A stretch of DNA of 10,546 bases, taken from assembly GCA_026770575.1 (NCBI GenBank), contig MU657368.1, positions 56,822-67,367 on the forward strand. The letters are read 5' to 3'. Shown here piece by piece: positions 1 to 7,499 of the stretch. The notes beneath the pieces are model-generated. The model was not told the DNA's origin. It searched no databases and worked only from the letters and a program-made list of their open reading frames with translations. This DNA is from Pelagophyceae sp. CCMP2097 (lineage: Eukaryota > Sar > Pelagophyceae). Each line of letters begins with the position of its first letter. Positions within the stretch are counted from its first letter, which is position 1. A program made the translations under genes and the position numbers.

Positions 1-151
1 TGGACACTCGGAAGGAGGGACCCTGGATCATGGGCAGTTCCTTCTTGCGCGTCGCCACCTTGAGTGTCAACGCCTTGGCCCGCACCGCCTTCTTGCCGCT
101 GCCGTCCAGCTTCTTCTCTGCTTTCTTTTTCGGCACAGCGAACATTGCCAT
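1..151 (-). CDS. Lys-rich protein N-terminus, runs off left edge
   Basis: A minus-strand frame opens with ATG at 151 (a second ATG is at 145) and stays open for 50 codons to the window edge. Upstream, the same frame is closed by TAA (284-286) and TGA (281-283), so the ATG at 151 is the first usable start. The visible protein is Lys/Ala-rich, with a basic run near residues 7-13 (PKKKAEKK) and several KK pairs. This could be a nuclear or RNA/DNA-associated tail, but that is only inference. Codons are strongly G/C-ending, unlike the retrotransposon further right, which suggests a host gene. I do not recognise the family. The stop and any domain lie outside the window. Confidence 0.4.
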   Translation of the reverse strand, partial: MAMFAVPKKKAEKKLDGSGKKAVRAKALTLKVATRKKELPMIQGPSFRVS

Positions 152-600
152 GCCCTGCGGTGCGTTGGAGGCGCCCCGCCTCTCCGCGCCGGCCCTGACC
201 GACGACGCGCGGCCGCACGTGTCTGCGGGCGCGCCATGCGGCGGGGCGTCCAAGTTGGCGTCGCCCGCCGTCGACCGCCATCATTACATACAAGCGCCAT
301 GGACGCCCTTGGTGCCTACGCGCACCGCACCGTCGCCTGCCGAGACGGTGCCATAGGGCGGCGAATCGTCGCGCGGCGCATTGTCGCGCGATTTGGCGCA
401 GCTGCCGGTCGTCTCCGCGCCGGCCATGGCCGAAGGTGCGCGACCGCCGCGCGTATCCGAGCTGCTGGCGCGCGTCTCCGTGCAACCGCCGCGCGCCCTC
501 GGCTGCTCCTCCGTCCTAAATGCGGAGCGGCCGGAACATGATCGTTTCAATGATTCAGCGGCAGCGGCACGCCGCAGCCAAAGTTTAACACTAGAAACCG
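152..600. other. GC-rich non-coding stretch
   Basis: This stretch is very GC-rich and carries overlapping open frames on both strands, as GC-rich DNA does by chance. None shows a motif. It would be the 5' flank of the minus-strand gene starting at 151. Nothing resembles an RNA gene. The only structure seen is a diverged duplication, listed separately. Confidence 0.4.
172..461 (-). repeat. Two diverged ~57-bp direct copies (172-227 and 403-461)
   Basis: Plus-strand segments 172-227 and 403-461 share a core, CTCCGCGCCGGCC, with further matches on both sides. Read on the minus strand in the same register, both give a similar peptide (D-T-x-G...R-A...A-G-A-E...G). The similarity is partial and the region is compositionally biased, so this may be an old duplication or chance. 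Confidence 0.25.
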
Positions 601-786
601 CAGAAGTAAAGTCCTTTAAGGGATGAGGCATTCCAAGGGAAATCGGGAGTTAAGTCACTTTAACGGCTTTATTCCCCCTTTAACGCACGCGGGTTTTTCG
701 CCAAGTCATCTTAAGTCTCGAAAATTTCACCAAGTCATTATAAGGAAAAGGCCTTAAAGTGACTCCTTAAAGGGACTTAACTTCTG
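601..786. mobile_element. MITE-like inverted-repeat element, 186 bp
   Basis: The ends form an inverted repeat. 601-621 begins CAGAAGTAAAGTCC, and the reverse complement of 765-786 begins CAGAAGTTAAGTCCC; about 20 of 22 positions agree, with one indel. Inside, a motif of the form AGTCNNTTAAG occurs near 609, 653, 705 and 734, and inverted near 754 and 765. A 20-bp direct repeat with three mismatches lies at 696-715 and 725-744. It has no coding capacity. Small size, terminal inverted repeats and an AT-richer composition than its left flank fit a non-autonomous DNA element. No clear target-site duplication is visible, so the class is unassigned. Confidence 0.5.
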
Positions 787-1302
787 ATTTCCGGACGCAA
801 CTCGAATTCAGAAGATTCAAAGTCGAAAAAAATAAATACGAAAATCGGACCAACTGGAGCTTTTAAAAAAACCTTCGCGAAAAAAATTAGGCTGGGTATT
901 CCAGATGTTGCTCGACGCAGCCGTCTTCGCAACGGCCGTACGCGCCCATCGGCGGCGGGTGAACAAAAATAGGAGGTGTCCTTGGGTGGAAACGGCCGTC
1001 GCCAAAGTCGCCAAATAAATTTTCTCGGCCCATATAAGACATAGCAATGTTCACCCTCCAGCGCTTGAAGCGTCGCGGCGCCCACCGCGCGATCCCAGTA
1101 ACTATACCTCCAAAGACCTTTTCAAATTTTCCCGAGAAATTCAGAACGTTCTTGGGCGAACCATCTTGTAGAGACCCGAATAGAATAATTGGGTCGGACA
1201 CGACTCATTTACGATAAATGGTGTTAGTATGGGTCAGAATTCGAGTCTACCTTTTTGCCAGAATTTGTAATTCTTTTCTTTTTATGGGTTATGGTCGTCA
1301 TT
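787..1302. other. Intergenic stretch, no confident gene
   Basis: AT-balanced DNA between the MITE-like element and the GAATCGATTC array. It holds one weak minus-strand frame (listed separately) and a small inverted repeat, GGCGGGTGAACA at 954-965 against TGTTCACCCTCC at 1048-1059, with one mismatch. No RNA gene or protein motif is recognised. Confidence 0.4.
887..1201 (-). CDS. Weak open frame, hypothetical
   Basis: This minus-strand frame is open for about 104 codons. Unlike most frames here it is not in a palindrome or a strongly GC-biased tract. It has no ATG near its 5' end (the track-like start would be GTG); the first in-frame ATG is internal. The residue mix is plausible (Gly, Phe, Pro, Arg) but shows no family motif. 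It could be an exon fragment or chance. I would not call it a gene without transcript support. Confidence 0.12.
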   Translation of the reverse strand: MSDPIILFGSLQDGSPKNVLNFSGKFEKVFGGIVTGIARWAPRRFKRWRVNIAMSYMGRENLFGDFGDGRFHPRTPPIFVHPPPMGAYGRCEDGCVEQHLEYPA

Positions 1303-1357
1303 TGAATCGATTCTGAATCGATTCTGAATCGATTCATACCAAATCGCGAATCGATTC
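1303..1357. repeat. GAATCGATTC short tandem array
   Basis: Three head-to-tail 11-bp units, TGAATCGATTC, occupy 1303-1335. A fourth GAATCGATTC lies at 1348-1357. Each core is itself palindromic. Related cores (GAATCGAT) recur at 2349-2356 and 2371-2379, on the far side of the large palindrome, so the array probably belongs to the ends of that element. Confidence 0.7.
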
Positions 1358-1584
1358 AACATTGAATCTAATCCTCGGAGAACCGATTCAGGTGCTTGAT
1401 TCACCCCCAATTTATACCAAACCCTAAAAAACAAATCGGTCCTTTTGGGGGGGTCTTCGGAACTTTGGGTCGGAAAAGTCCGAGAAGCTCGAATTTTAGG
1501 GGGCGAACTCGGTTTATACCACCTAGGAATTTCTAGGTTCTAGCCCTCTCTTTTGGCAGAAAGTCTTTCTCGGGCGGTAGGGAT

Positions 1585-1788
1585 TTCTCAGCGCGCGCGC
1601 GCTCCTTGGAGGTTGCGAGTGGTGCATTCGACGCGCAGCGTTGCGGGCCATACTGAGTACCAAAAGTTTACCGCCGCCGCGCGCGCACGCCGCCTGCAAT
1701 ATGCGAAAAAATGGGGGAAGAGAGCCGCAGGGCGCTCGCGGCGCGCTTCGTGGGCCGCTCAGGGTAGCCATCTTCTCGGGGCGGCGAC
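1585..1788 (+). repeat. Inner inverted arm, left
   Basis: The reverse complement matches 1954-2140. Shared landmarks include a TTTTGGTACTCAGTATGGCC stretch, an ACGCTGCGCGTCGAA block, and CGCTGAGAA at the outer end. It carries a ~13-bp A-rich insertion, absent from the right arm, near 1703-1716. Confidence 0.8.
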
Positions 1789-1953
1789 TCAAGGGTACGA
1801 TGCGGCCCTCTTGAGCCAGTGGCGCCGCGACGAAGGCCGGCGGGTGACACCATTTTTGGGACGCAAGCGCTACGCGGCGGACGCCGGCGGAAACGCAGCG
1901 GCCTTACGGTCGGAGGCTCCGCTGGCTCGGGAGGGGACACTTCGTGTGCTGGG

Positions 1954-2140
1954 GTCGCCACCCCGGGAAGATGACCACCCTGAGTGGCCCACGAAGCGCG
2001 CCGCGAGCGCCCCGGCGGCCCTCTTCCCCCATATTGCGGGCGGCGCGCGCGCGCGACGGCAGTGACTTTTGGTACTCAGTATGGCCCGCAACGCTGCGCG
2101 TCGAACGCACCACTCGCGACCTCGGGGGGCGCGCTGAGAA
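1954..2140 (-). repeat. Inner inverted arm, right
   Basis: Inverted partner of 1585-1788; pairing would form a ~190-bp stem with a ~165-nt loop. The mismatches show the arms have diverged since they formed or last homogenised. Confidence 0.8.
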
Positions 2141-2537
2141 CGTCCTGGGAGTCACCATCGCAGAGCCGCGCATTTCTTTCGAAGTACGCAAGAAAATAGG
2201 GAGGCGCCGATTTTGGGGGGTCACTAAAAAAGCAAGGCTTGCCAGCTTGAAGCAGACGGGTTATATCGAAAAAAAACGGCGGAAACCAGCGAAAAGCCCC
2301 CCAAAAGGCCCGGACTAGTTTTTAGGGGTTGGTATAAACTGGGGTTCAGAATCGATGGAGAATAGATTTCGAATCGATTATTTTGCGTCTCAGACGCCGG
2401 GTTTTCAAAAACTCGTGACCCTTCTGATAAGTGTTCAACGAAAGAGTTACGCCCCCCTATCGGGCGTTGCTGCTAAAAGGGAAGGCTGCGCGACGGGCTA
2501 AGGGTCCAACGAACGATACGGGCGAGAAGCTGCTACG

Positions 2538-2543
2538 TTTATT
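2538..2543 (-). promoter_or_regulatory. AATAAA polyadenylation-type hexamer overlapping the stop
   Basis: On the minus strand the stop codon of the Sel1-like gene sits inside CATAAATAAAC, giving a perfect AATAAA at 2538-2543. The position is early for a poly(A) signal, so it may be coincidental. Many protists do not use this hexamer. Confidence 0.25.
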
Positions 2544-3109
2544 TATGCACGAGGAACCTTTGGTCCCGATGGGCCGCTTTGGAAAGCTTCCAGTTAAGAT
2601 TCCGGAAGATGCAACGCTGGCCTTGCTTGAAGTGCATCTTCGCGTGGTCTTCGTCATCCGGAAGCCAAAGGCGGCAGAGTGCGCCGTAGTGTATGCCGAG
2701 GCGGAACATGGCCTCGGCGTTCAACAGAATAGTGGCGTCAAACCAGCACCGCACGGCGAGGTTGTCCAACTGCGGCACGCCGATGACCTCGTTGTGCAAG
2801 ACGCCGAGATCGTGTAGAGCGAGCGCGTACCCGTCGTCTGCTGCGCGTTGGAACCAGTCGGCGGCTGCGGCGGCGTCGGTGAGGACGCCGTCGTCGTCCT
2901 GCGCGCGAGAAGCCAGAGGCGCGCGCGCGAGCGCGCCGGAAGGACGCCCCAGCCGCAGGAGCACAGGCACCGGCGCGCAAGGACATGCAGCTTACCTGGA
3001 CGGGAGTGACACCGAGTTCCGACGTCAGCGGGTCCGTGCAAACCAAGCACAGAACGCGATTGGAAAGCGACAGAGCTTCGAGGGCGCGATAGCGAGCTTT
3101 GCGGTGCAT
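2539..3109 (-). CDS. Sel1-like repeat protein, two exons
   Basis: Exon 1 runs from ATG at 3109 down to 2996 and exon 2 from 2898 to the TAA at 2539-2541. They are joined in phase 0 across a GT-AG intron, giving about 157 residues. Exon 2 shows Sel1/TPR-like repeats. One unit carries ADWFQRAADDG, then ALALHDLGVLHNE and GVPQ; the next has LAVRCWFDA, NAEAMFRLGIHYG; a third is partial (HAKMHFKQG). Sel1 repeats form alpha-alpha superhelices that mediate protein contacts, often as adaptors, but the partner here is unknown. With two to three repeats it is short for the family, so it may be a fragment or miss further exons. The frame upstream of the intron acceptor lacks an ATG, which is why the spliced model is preferred. 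Confidence 0.6.
2899..2995 (-). other. Spliceosomal intron, 97 bp
   Basis: On the minus strand the donor reads TCCAG|GTAAGC at 2996/2995 and the acceptor reads CGCGCAG|GACGAC at 2899/2898. Removing it joins an ATG-started exon in phase 0 to the Sel1 frame. The unspliced frame has no ATG. The intron is GC-rich and CG-repetitive near the acceptor. Confidence 0.6.
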
Positions 3110-3344
3110 CCTCGGTCGCCGCCGACGCACGCCGCCGACGTGGGGCCTGCACCGCGCGGACAGCTCGTCGCGGCCAGTTGAAGAGGAGAGAGCGAGAAAG
3201 GGACAGAGAGATTGGCCAATTTCGAGGCGTATGAGGGCCCTGTGGGCCGTGCGAGGTCGCGGCTTGTTAAATCGCGTATAGCGCTTAGTGGGCGCGTTAT
3301 AAGAAAGGTCTACTTGGAATGCGCGCTCAAGGCCCGAACCTTAA
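3110..3344 (-). promoter_or_regulatory. Probable upstream region of the Sel1-like gene with CCAAT palindrome
   Basis: ATTGGCCAAT at 3211-3220 carries a CCAAT box in both orientations, about 100 bp upstream of the ATG. Next to it, 3181-3210 is an almost pure purine run on the plus strand (a CT-rich tract on the coding strand). TTATAA occurs at 3299-3304. These fit a core promoter, but no experimentally defined element can be read from them. The LINE begins at the far side, so host and LINE transcription would diverge from here. Confidence 0.3.
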
Positions 3345-3476
3345 CTGCAACTACCGTCATTTCTGTCAGTTGAGGCGCCGTGCCCTGGTAAAGACTCCAC
3401 CGTCCCCGTCTGGCCGACGGTGATTTCTCCAACAACAACAAAAAATTCTCCTGCCACCGTAGTGCACAAACAACTT

Positions 3477-3908
3477 ATGCTCCGCCTTAGAGGTGGTGCA
3501 GGCTTATCTTCGTGGGCGACCGAGGTCGATGCACTTGATCGCGCCATCAAGACTCTGAATATGTCGATCGATAGGAACATTCAGCTCCCCCATGATGGCC
3601 AAAGAAGATCAACTCAAGAGAGCACTTTACGCACTTTCAACGAGCTGAAAGCTGTAAAAAAGAAAGGCACAAAACCCCTGGAAATCTTCGATCTCCTAAG
3701 ATCCGTAAAATCAAAACAGAAATTAATTCCAGCACAGACAATTTCGAATTGCGGCAGCAGTATTTGTGTCTTGTGCAGGAATTTCGGGACAGGTTCCCAC
3801 CTCGCCTTGCCCCAATACCATCCGTTTGCCCCTCAAAACGTGCGAGGCGCACTGTCATTGAACCTGTTACACGGTCAGACCCTGACCAAAACCCCTTTCA
3901 AATCCTAA
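3477..3908 (+). pseudogene. LINE N-terminus starting with ubiquitin-tail motif
   Basis: The first in-frame ATG (3477) gives MLRLRGGAG. LRLRGG is identical to the last six residues of ubiquitin. The frame is open upstream to 3345 without an ATG, reading ...HKQL just before it. After the motif comes a helical, charged region (about residues 8-75) with no zinc knuckle. The meaningful frame appears to change near 3690-3750, where a second frame continues with a better LINE-like sequence; the rest of this frame to 3908 is probably shadow. The role of the region is unknown. In LINEs the segment before APE often binds RNA. Confidence 0.55.
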
Positions 3909-4849
3909 ATGAGGACAGGCCTGCTCATATCGACACTATTAGTCAAAGTGCTACTGACCCACCCTCGCCCCCCCGCATTCGATCGAGGTGGAGGAAGAAG
4001 GGTGCTTCGCCATCTCAAGGAAAATTCAAGGCGATGAGATGGCACGCGTATAAAGCGAGCCTCGAACGTCTCCAGGACACTATAGCTGCCCGGCTCGAGT
4101 CACGTTCGCACCTCGAGCATTATAACCTCGTTTTTAATGAGATCCGCCAGCAATCCAGATCATTTAGCAAACACGCCCACGAACCAACCCGCCTTGCGAA
4201 AATCGCATCGGGTAACCGCGACCCTAAAAACATTAAAAGATTTGCCTTAAAGCCTCGCGGTCCGGTACGTACCGAACTGAACCGAAATAGCAAGTCTAAC
4301 TCTTCGTCGCATAGCGACGCTAGATATAGTTCATCGGTGTCTGCTGGCACGAGACTTGTTTCTTGGAACGTCAATGGCATCCCCGACGCCAGAACAATTG
4401 CACGAAACTCAAATGACTCTGTATTTAAGGAGAAACAAATCGAATTATTTCTCGAGGAAGCTGACCAGCGTAACGAGCACGTTGGGGCTATACTTTTCCA
4501 AGAAACAAAATACACTGGAAATCACGGCCTAAAAATTCCCGGATACCGCTGGTATGGCCGGAATAGGGCCGATCACCGCGAAGTCTCTCCCCGTAGTGGA
4601 GGAGTCGGGATCTCAATCTGTGAAAGGTTGCTCAAAGGCACCAAGATTCATGAACCCTACCCAACCTACGGCAAAAGCGAAGGACTCGCTATTGTTAGAA
4701 TCGTAAAAGGAAACAAGGTATTGACTATCATGTCCGTTTACAACGAATTCGATCGCGAAGGCTTTATGGTAGAGAGAAGAGCCTTCTTTAAATGTGTCTT
4801 CAGCGAATTTTCTAGAGCTGCCAAATCAACAGAACCTAAAACTGCGTGA
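3596..4849 (+). pseudogene. LINE: basic region and first half of APE endonuclease
   Basis: This frame is open from 3596, after a TGA. It holds a basic, Ser/Arg-rich linker (to about 4345), then the APE-type endonuclease. Visible motifs are SWNVNG (4361-4378, metal/phosphate-binding Asn), FQETK (catalytic Glu, about 4496-4510), GYRWYGRNR, and SGGVGI, followed by VYNEFDR strands. The family is the exonuclease-endonuclease-phosphatase fold, which nicks target DNA in LINEs. The frame ends at TGA 4847-4849, just as the next motif begins in frame 1, with an overlap of a few bases. This marks a frameshift and not a natural domain end. Confidence 0.8.
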
Positions 4850-5454
4850 ATCGTGTTTATATTGGGGCTGATGCAAACGCCCGTCTTGGCCTCATTCAGG
4901 AAGGTGGTGACGATATCGAAACACGTGACGATGAGCGTACGAATAGCAGTGGCGAGGCTTCACACCTTGCAGCCCTCATGAAAAGCAAAGATACACTCTG
5001 CATCCACGGCCGATTATGCCCGGTTAAATTTTCATGCAGCGCACCCCGTGGCCAATCCATTGTGGACTATATTTGGACGCATAACCTCGACATTGTTGTC
5101 GAAGCTGGATATATTGACCACCATATTATCGACATCGATTCGGATCATATCCCTCTATTTATTAGAACTTCATTTTCAATGGCCTCATCTAATGCGCGTC
5201 GTCATCGTGCAGCGCGGAAAAAGGTTACCCGGAACGGAACATCCACTTACCCGTACAACAGAAAGGCGGTAAGGGCACACGAATCGGCCCTAAATGATCT
5301 CATAACTAAACTGACAGAAGGCGCACTAATATCAGGTGAAGTCGGTGAAAGTCGGTCTTCTGAACAATTATGGGCAGCAACTCGTGACCTGATCCTTGAT
5401 GCCCTTGTGCAGATTGCCCCATCCAACAAATCTAAACCCATACATCGCCCGTAA
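4846..5454 (+). pseudogene. LINE: second half of APE endonuclease
   Basis: The fold continues with IGADANARLG (4861-4890; D and N of the GDxN motif, with Ala in place of the usual second Gly/Asp spacing residue), SIVDYIW (about 5056-5076) and DSDHIPL (5137-5157; the conserved Ser-Asp-His with the general base His). With the upstream half, all the expected catalytic residues are present. A basic linker follows. The frame is cut by TAA at 5452-5454, but the same frame reads on with LINE-typical sequence, so this is a nonsense change. Confidence 0.8.
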
Positions 5455-5988
5455 AACTACCGTCCTTGGTGGACTTGCGAAATCGACACTCACCGCAAAG
5501 AAATTCTAACATCAAGGCGCACCCAAAAAGAGGAAAAGGACGCTGGTATTTTGAACCCTCCCTTGGACCTCAAGCTCAAAGAAATGAAATCCTTAATGAA
5601 GCGCATGTCAAGAGAGGCCCACGAGAAGTATAAGGGTTGTCAGAATGCGAAATTACTTGAAATAACTAAGGACAAGAACAAGAGGAAAATTCTCTGGAAC
5701 ATTCTCCTTGGTCGTATTAACGATACCGCATCAAAGGCCGCACTCTCATTCGGTCTAGCAAACGACGACGGCACTGTTGTAGAGGGCAACCTTTTTGCCT
5801 GTCAGTATCTCCGTGATAAATACGAGAAACTCGGCGATGATAAGCCCCCTCCTGGTAACACCATTAACACGAGGAAAGGAACCGCCAACATGCGGCTCAA
5901 GATCGCATCAAGCAACTTCCTCTTCATCACGGTCCAGGAGATAAGCCGATTACTGAAGAAGAAATTATGGAATCAATCAATTATCTAA
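5455..5988 (+). pseudogene. LINE: APE-RT linker
   Basis: Same frame as the previous segment beyond the TAA. It opens with NYRPWWTCEI, resembling the WW motif that LINEs carry between endonuclease and RT. It continues as a Lys-rich, coiled-coil-prone stretch (KLKEMKSLMKRM...). The useful frame moves to frame 0 somewhere between 5868 and 5945. The last part, to 5988, is probably shadow. Confidence 0.65.
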
Positions 5989-6401
5989 AGAATGGAAAGG
6001 CGGCTGGTTTGGATTGGATATCCACCGAAATCCTCAAAATCGCCGATACCCCAATTACCAAGTTATTCATGCACCTATTCAATACACCACTATCCTCAGG
6101 TCTTCCTCCGAAGGACTGGGGCATCGCAGCTGTTGCCGTATTGTTCAAGTCGGGTGACCGCACAGACTGGTCGAATTACCGCCTTATCTCCTTACTGTCA
6201 GTCGTTGGAAAGATTTTTGAGTCAGTACTGAATCGGCGCGTCGTTTCGATATTGAATAAAAACTCTCTCCTTGACCCGGCGCAAATCGGTAGCTGTGGTA
6301 AAGGCAACCGATGCCAGGACCATTCCTTCGTTCTTACCGAAACGATCAAATACATGGCCCGGCGTCGCAAGAAGACCTTTTTGCGGTTTCTTGGATGTTA
6401 G
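5868..6401 (+). pseudogene. LINE reverse transcriptase, motifs before A
   Basis: Recognisable RT blocks in order: PITEEEIMESINYLKNGKAAG (about 5946-6008) leading to GLDWISTEIL (block 1); VLFKSGDRTDWSNYR then LISLLSVVGKIFESVL (block 2); and Q-I-G-x-C-G-K-G-N-R with a following D and H (block 3). Departures from the usual LINE pattern are NYRL for NYRP and QIGS for QxGF, consistent with decay. The frame ends at TAG (6399-6401), just after a T5 run at 6378-6382. Motif A then appears in frame 1, so a one-base indel in that run is likely. Confidence 0.85.
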
Positions 6402-6645
6402 AAGGGCATACTCAACAGTATAAAGAGCAGATCTCATGGGAAAGCTACACAAAAAATTGTCAAAAGCCCATGGTGGGAACCCTCTCTTCCGATGTCACCT
6501 CCGGAGTGTCATTGACAATTTATACGAAAACTGTACATCAAGAATTATCATCCAAGATTCAACTTCTGATGACTACACGGTGAAGCACGGTCTACGTGAA
6601 GGGTCAGTGCTGTGCTATCCCCGATTTCATATGCAATTTTTATAG
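6376..6645 (+). pseudogene. LINE reverse transcriptase, motif A region
   Basis: Frame 1 gives FLDVRRAYSTV (6388-6420), where the Asp is the first metal ligand of the polymerase; the typical motif reads FLDxxxAFDTV. An in-frame TAA at 6421-6423 follows, and the frame continues with RADLMGKL and on to VKHGLREGSVL (start of motif B). It then loses register at a GTGCTGTGCT sequence (6607-6616), where a 5-bp GTGCT unit is duplicated in tandem. Motif B continues in frame 0. Confidence 0.8.
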
Positions 6646-7499
6646 ATGGCATTGTCGACGAAATGCGAGATTGCTTGGGCATAAATGCCAATGGCTCTAT
6701 TTTCAAGGCACTACTATACGTAGACGACATTATCCTTGTCAGCGAGTCAGCACAGGACCTCCAGAAAATGCTAGATTGCTGTCAGAAATATGCGAACGAT
6801 CACTCGTTCCAATTTTCCATGAAGAAGTCTGAAGTCATTGTCTTCGGTGAAGACGTCGATTACAACTTTCAGTGGAAACTCATGGGCGAGAATATGGCCC
6901 AGGTCCGCCATTACAAATATTTAGGCCTCATATTTCGTCGGTGCCTCGGTCATCATGAGAAACACTTTTCTACCCTTCAGACCCTTCGTTTGAAATATAA
7001 TGGCATGAAGTTTATCGACGATAATCCGGACACATGCCTCGTTTGTAAAAAATCATCAATGTTAGAGAACTGCGCAACTGGCGACCCATCCGCCATTGTA
7101 TGCGCACTATGCGGTGGCGATTTTCACCTTGATTGCATAGGCCTCAGTGCAGTGCCCGACGGAGATTATATTTGCAATCTATGCTCATTACCAAACCCTT
7201 CACTCACCTTGGAATTGGAGGAACGTGTAATTGTATATATACGAGTCTCTGATCGTGTTCATCACACACCACTTTCATATTATGCAGTTAGTGAACGCAT
7301 TGACCAAGTAGACCCCGAAAGGAAAGAATATGCATTTTCGACAAAAGATCTCCATGATATGATGGACATCTGGATAATTGGCTATTCTTCAGCACATGGA
7401 GCCAAACAGCCCCCCCCCGTCTTCAAACCCCAGGACCCTTGGGATGGGGCGCATGTCGATATTTGCAAAAAAGCTCTCTATGTTAAGGCGCAATTTTGA
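6612..7499 (+). pseudogene. LINE reverse transcriptase motifs B-E plus PHD finger
   Basis: Frame 0 resumes motif B with VLSPISYAIFIDGIVDE (6612-6662). It continues with the catalytic YVDD box (6717-6728, in LLYVDDIIL), the motif D region (NDHSFQFSMKKSEVIVFG), and YKYLGLIF (about 6912-6935, motif E). In most LINEs I know of the box reads FADD or YADD; YVDD is less usual. After a short helix the same uninterrupted frame runs into a PHD finger (7035-7184) and an acidic/aromatic region of unknown fold to about 7430. It ends at TGA 7497-7499, after another frame change near an A6 run (7466-7471). Confidence 0.85.
7035..7184 (+). other. PHD zinc finger inside the LINE polyprotein
   Basis: The 50-residue block has the spacing C-x2-C-x18-C-x2-C-x4-H-x2-C-x12-C-x2-C, with an aromatic Tyr two residues before the seventh Cys (DYICNLC). 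That is a complete Cys4-His-Cys3 PHD signature, and no zinc ligand is missing. PHD fingers commonly read histone H3 tails or mediate protein contacts. In frame with the RT and with no junction, it is part of the element and not a host exon. Its likely role is chromatin targeting, which is inference. Confidence 0.85.

Larger units (their letters stand above)
1404..2344. mobile_element. Foldback-type element: ~0.94-kb nested palindrome
   Basis: Two concentric pairs of inverted arms share a centre near 1870. The outer pair is 1404-1453 with 2297-2344; both contain GGTATAAANTGGGG and a CCCCCCAAAAGG block when read in the same sense. The inner pair is 1585-1788 with 1954-2140, about 190-200 bp and mostly identical, differing by scattered substitutions and a ~13-bp extra stretch in the left arm. 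The intervals between the pairs (1454-1584 and 2141-2296) and the loop (1789-1953) do not match by eye. Long frames here are palindrome artefacts and no transposase is seen. Long, modular inverted arms around a small loop are the hallmark of foldback-like DNA elements. GAATCGAT cores lie just outside both ends. Confidence 0.65.

Noticed and set aside
1303..1357. CRISPR-like array
   Set aside because: Units are 11 bp, mostly without spacers, and palindromic, in a eukaryotic context.
1553..2318. Long open frames on both strands (up to 170 codons)
   Set aside because: They lie in the inverted arms of the palindrome. The forward and reverse frames translate to similar peptides because the DNA is self-complementary, and there is no family motif.
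2431..3181. Plus-strand frames across the Sel1-like gene
   Set aside because: They are antisense to a frame with clear Sel1 repeats and a consistent intron. They show no motif of their own.
3345..3476. A full ubiquitin domain before LRLRGG
   Set aside because: The 44 open codons upstream do not resemble the ubiquitin fold or its conserved start in any frame. Only the tail is supported.
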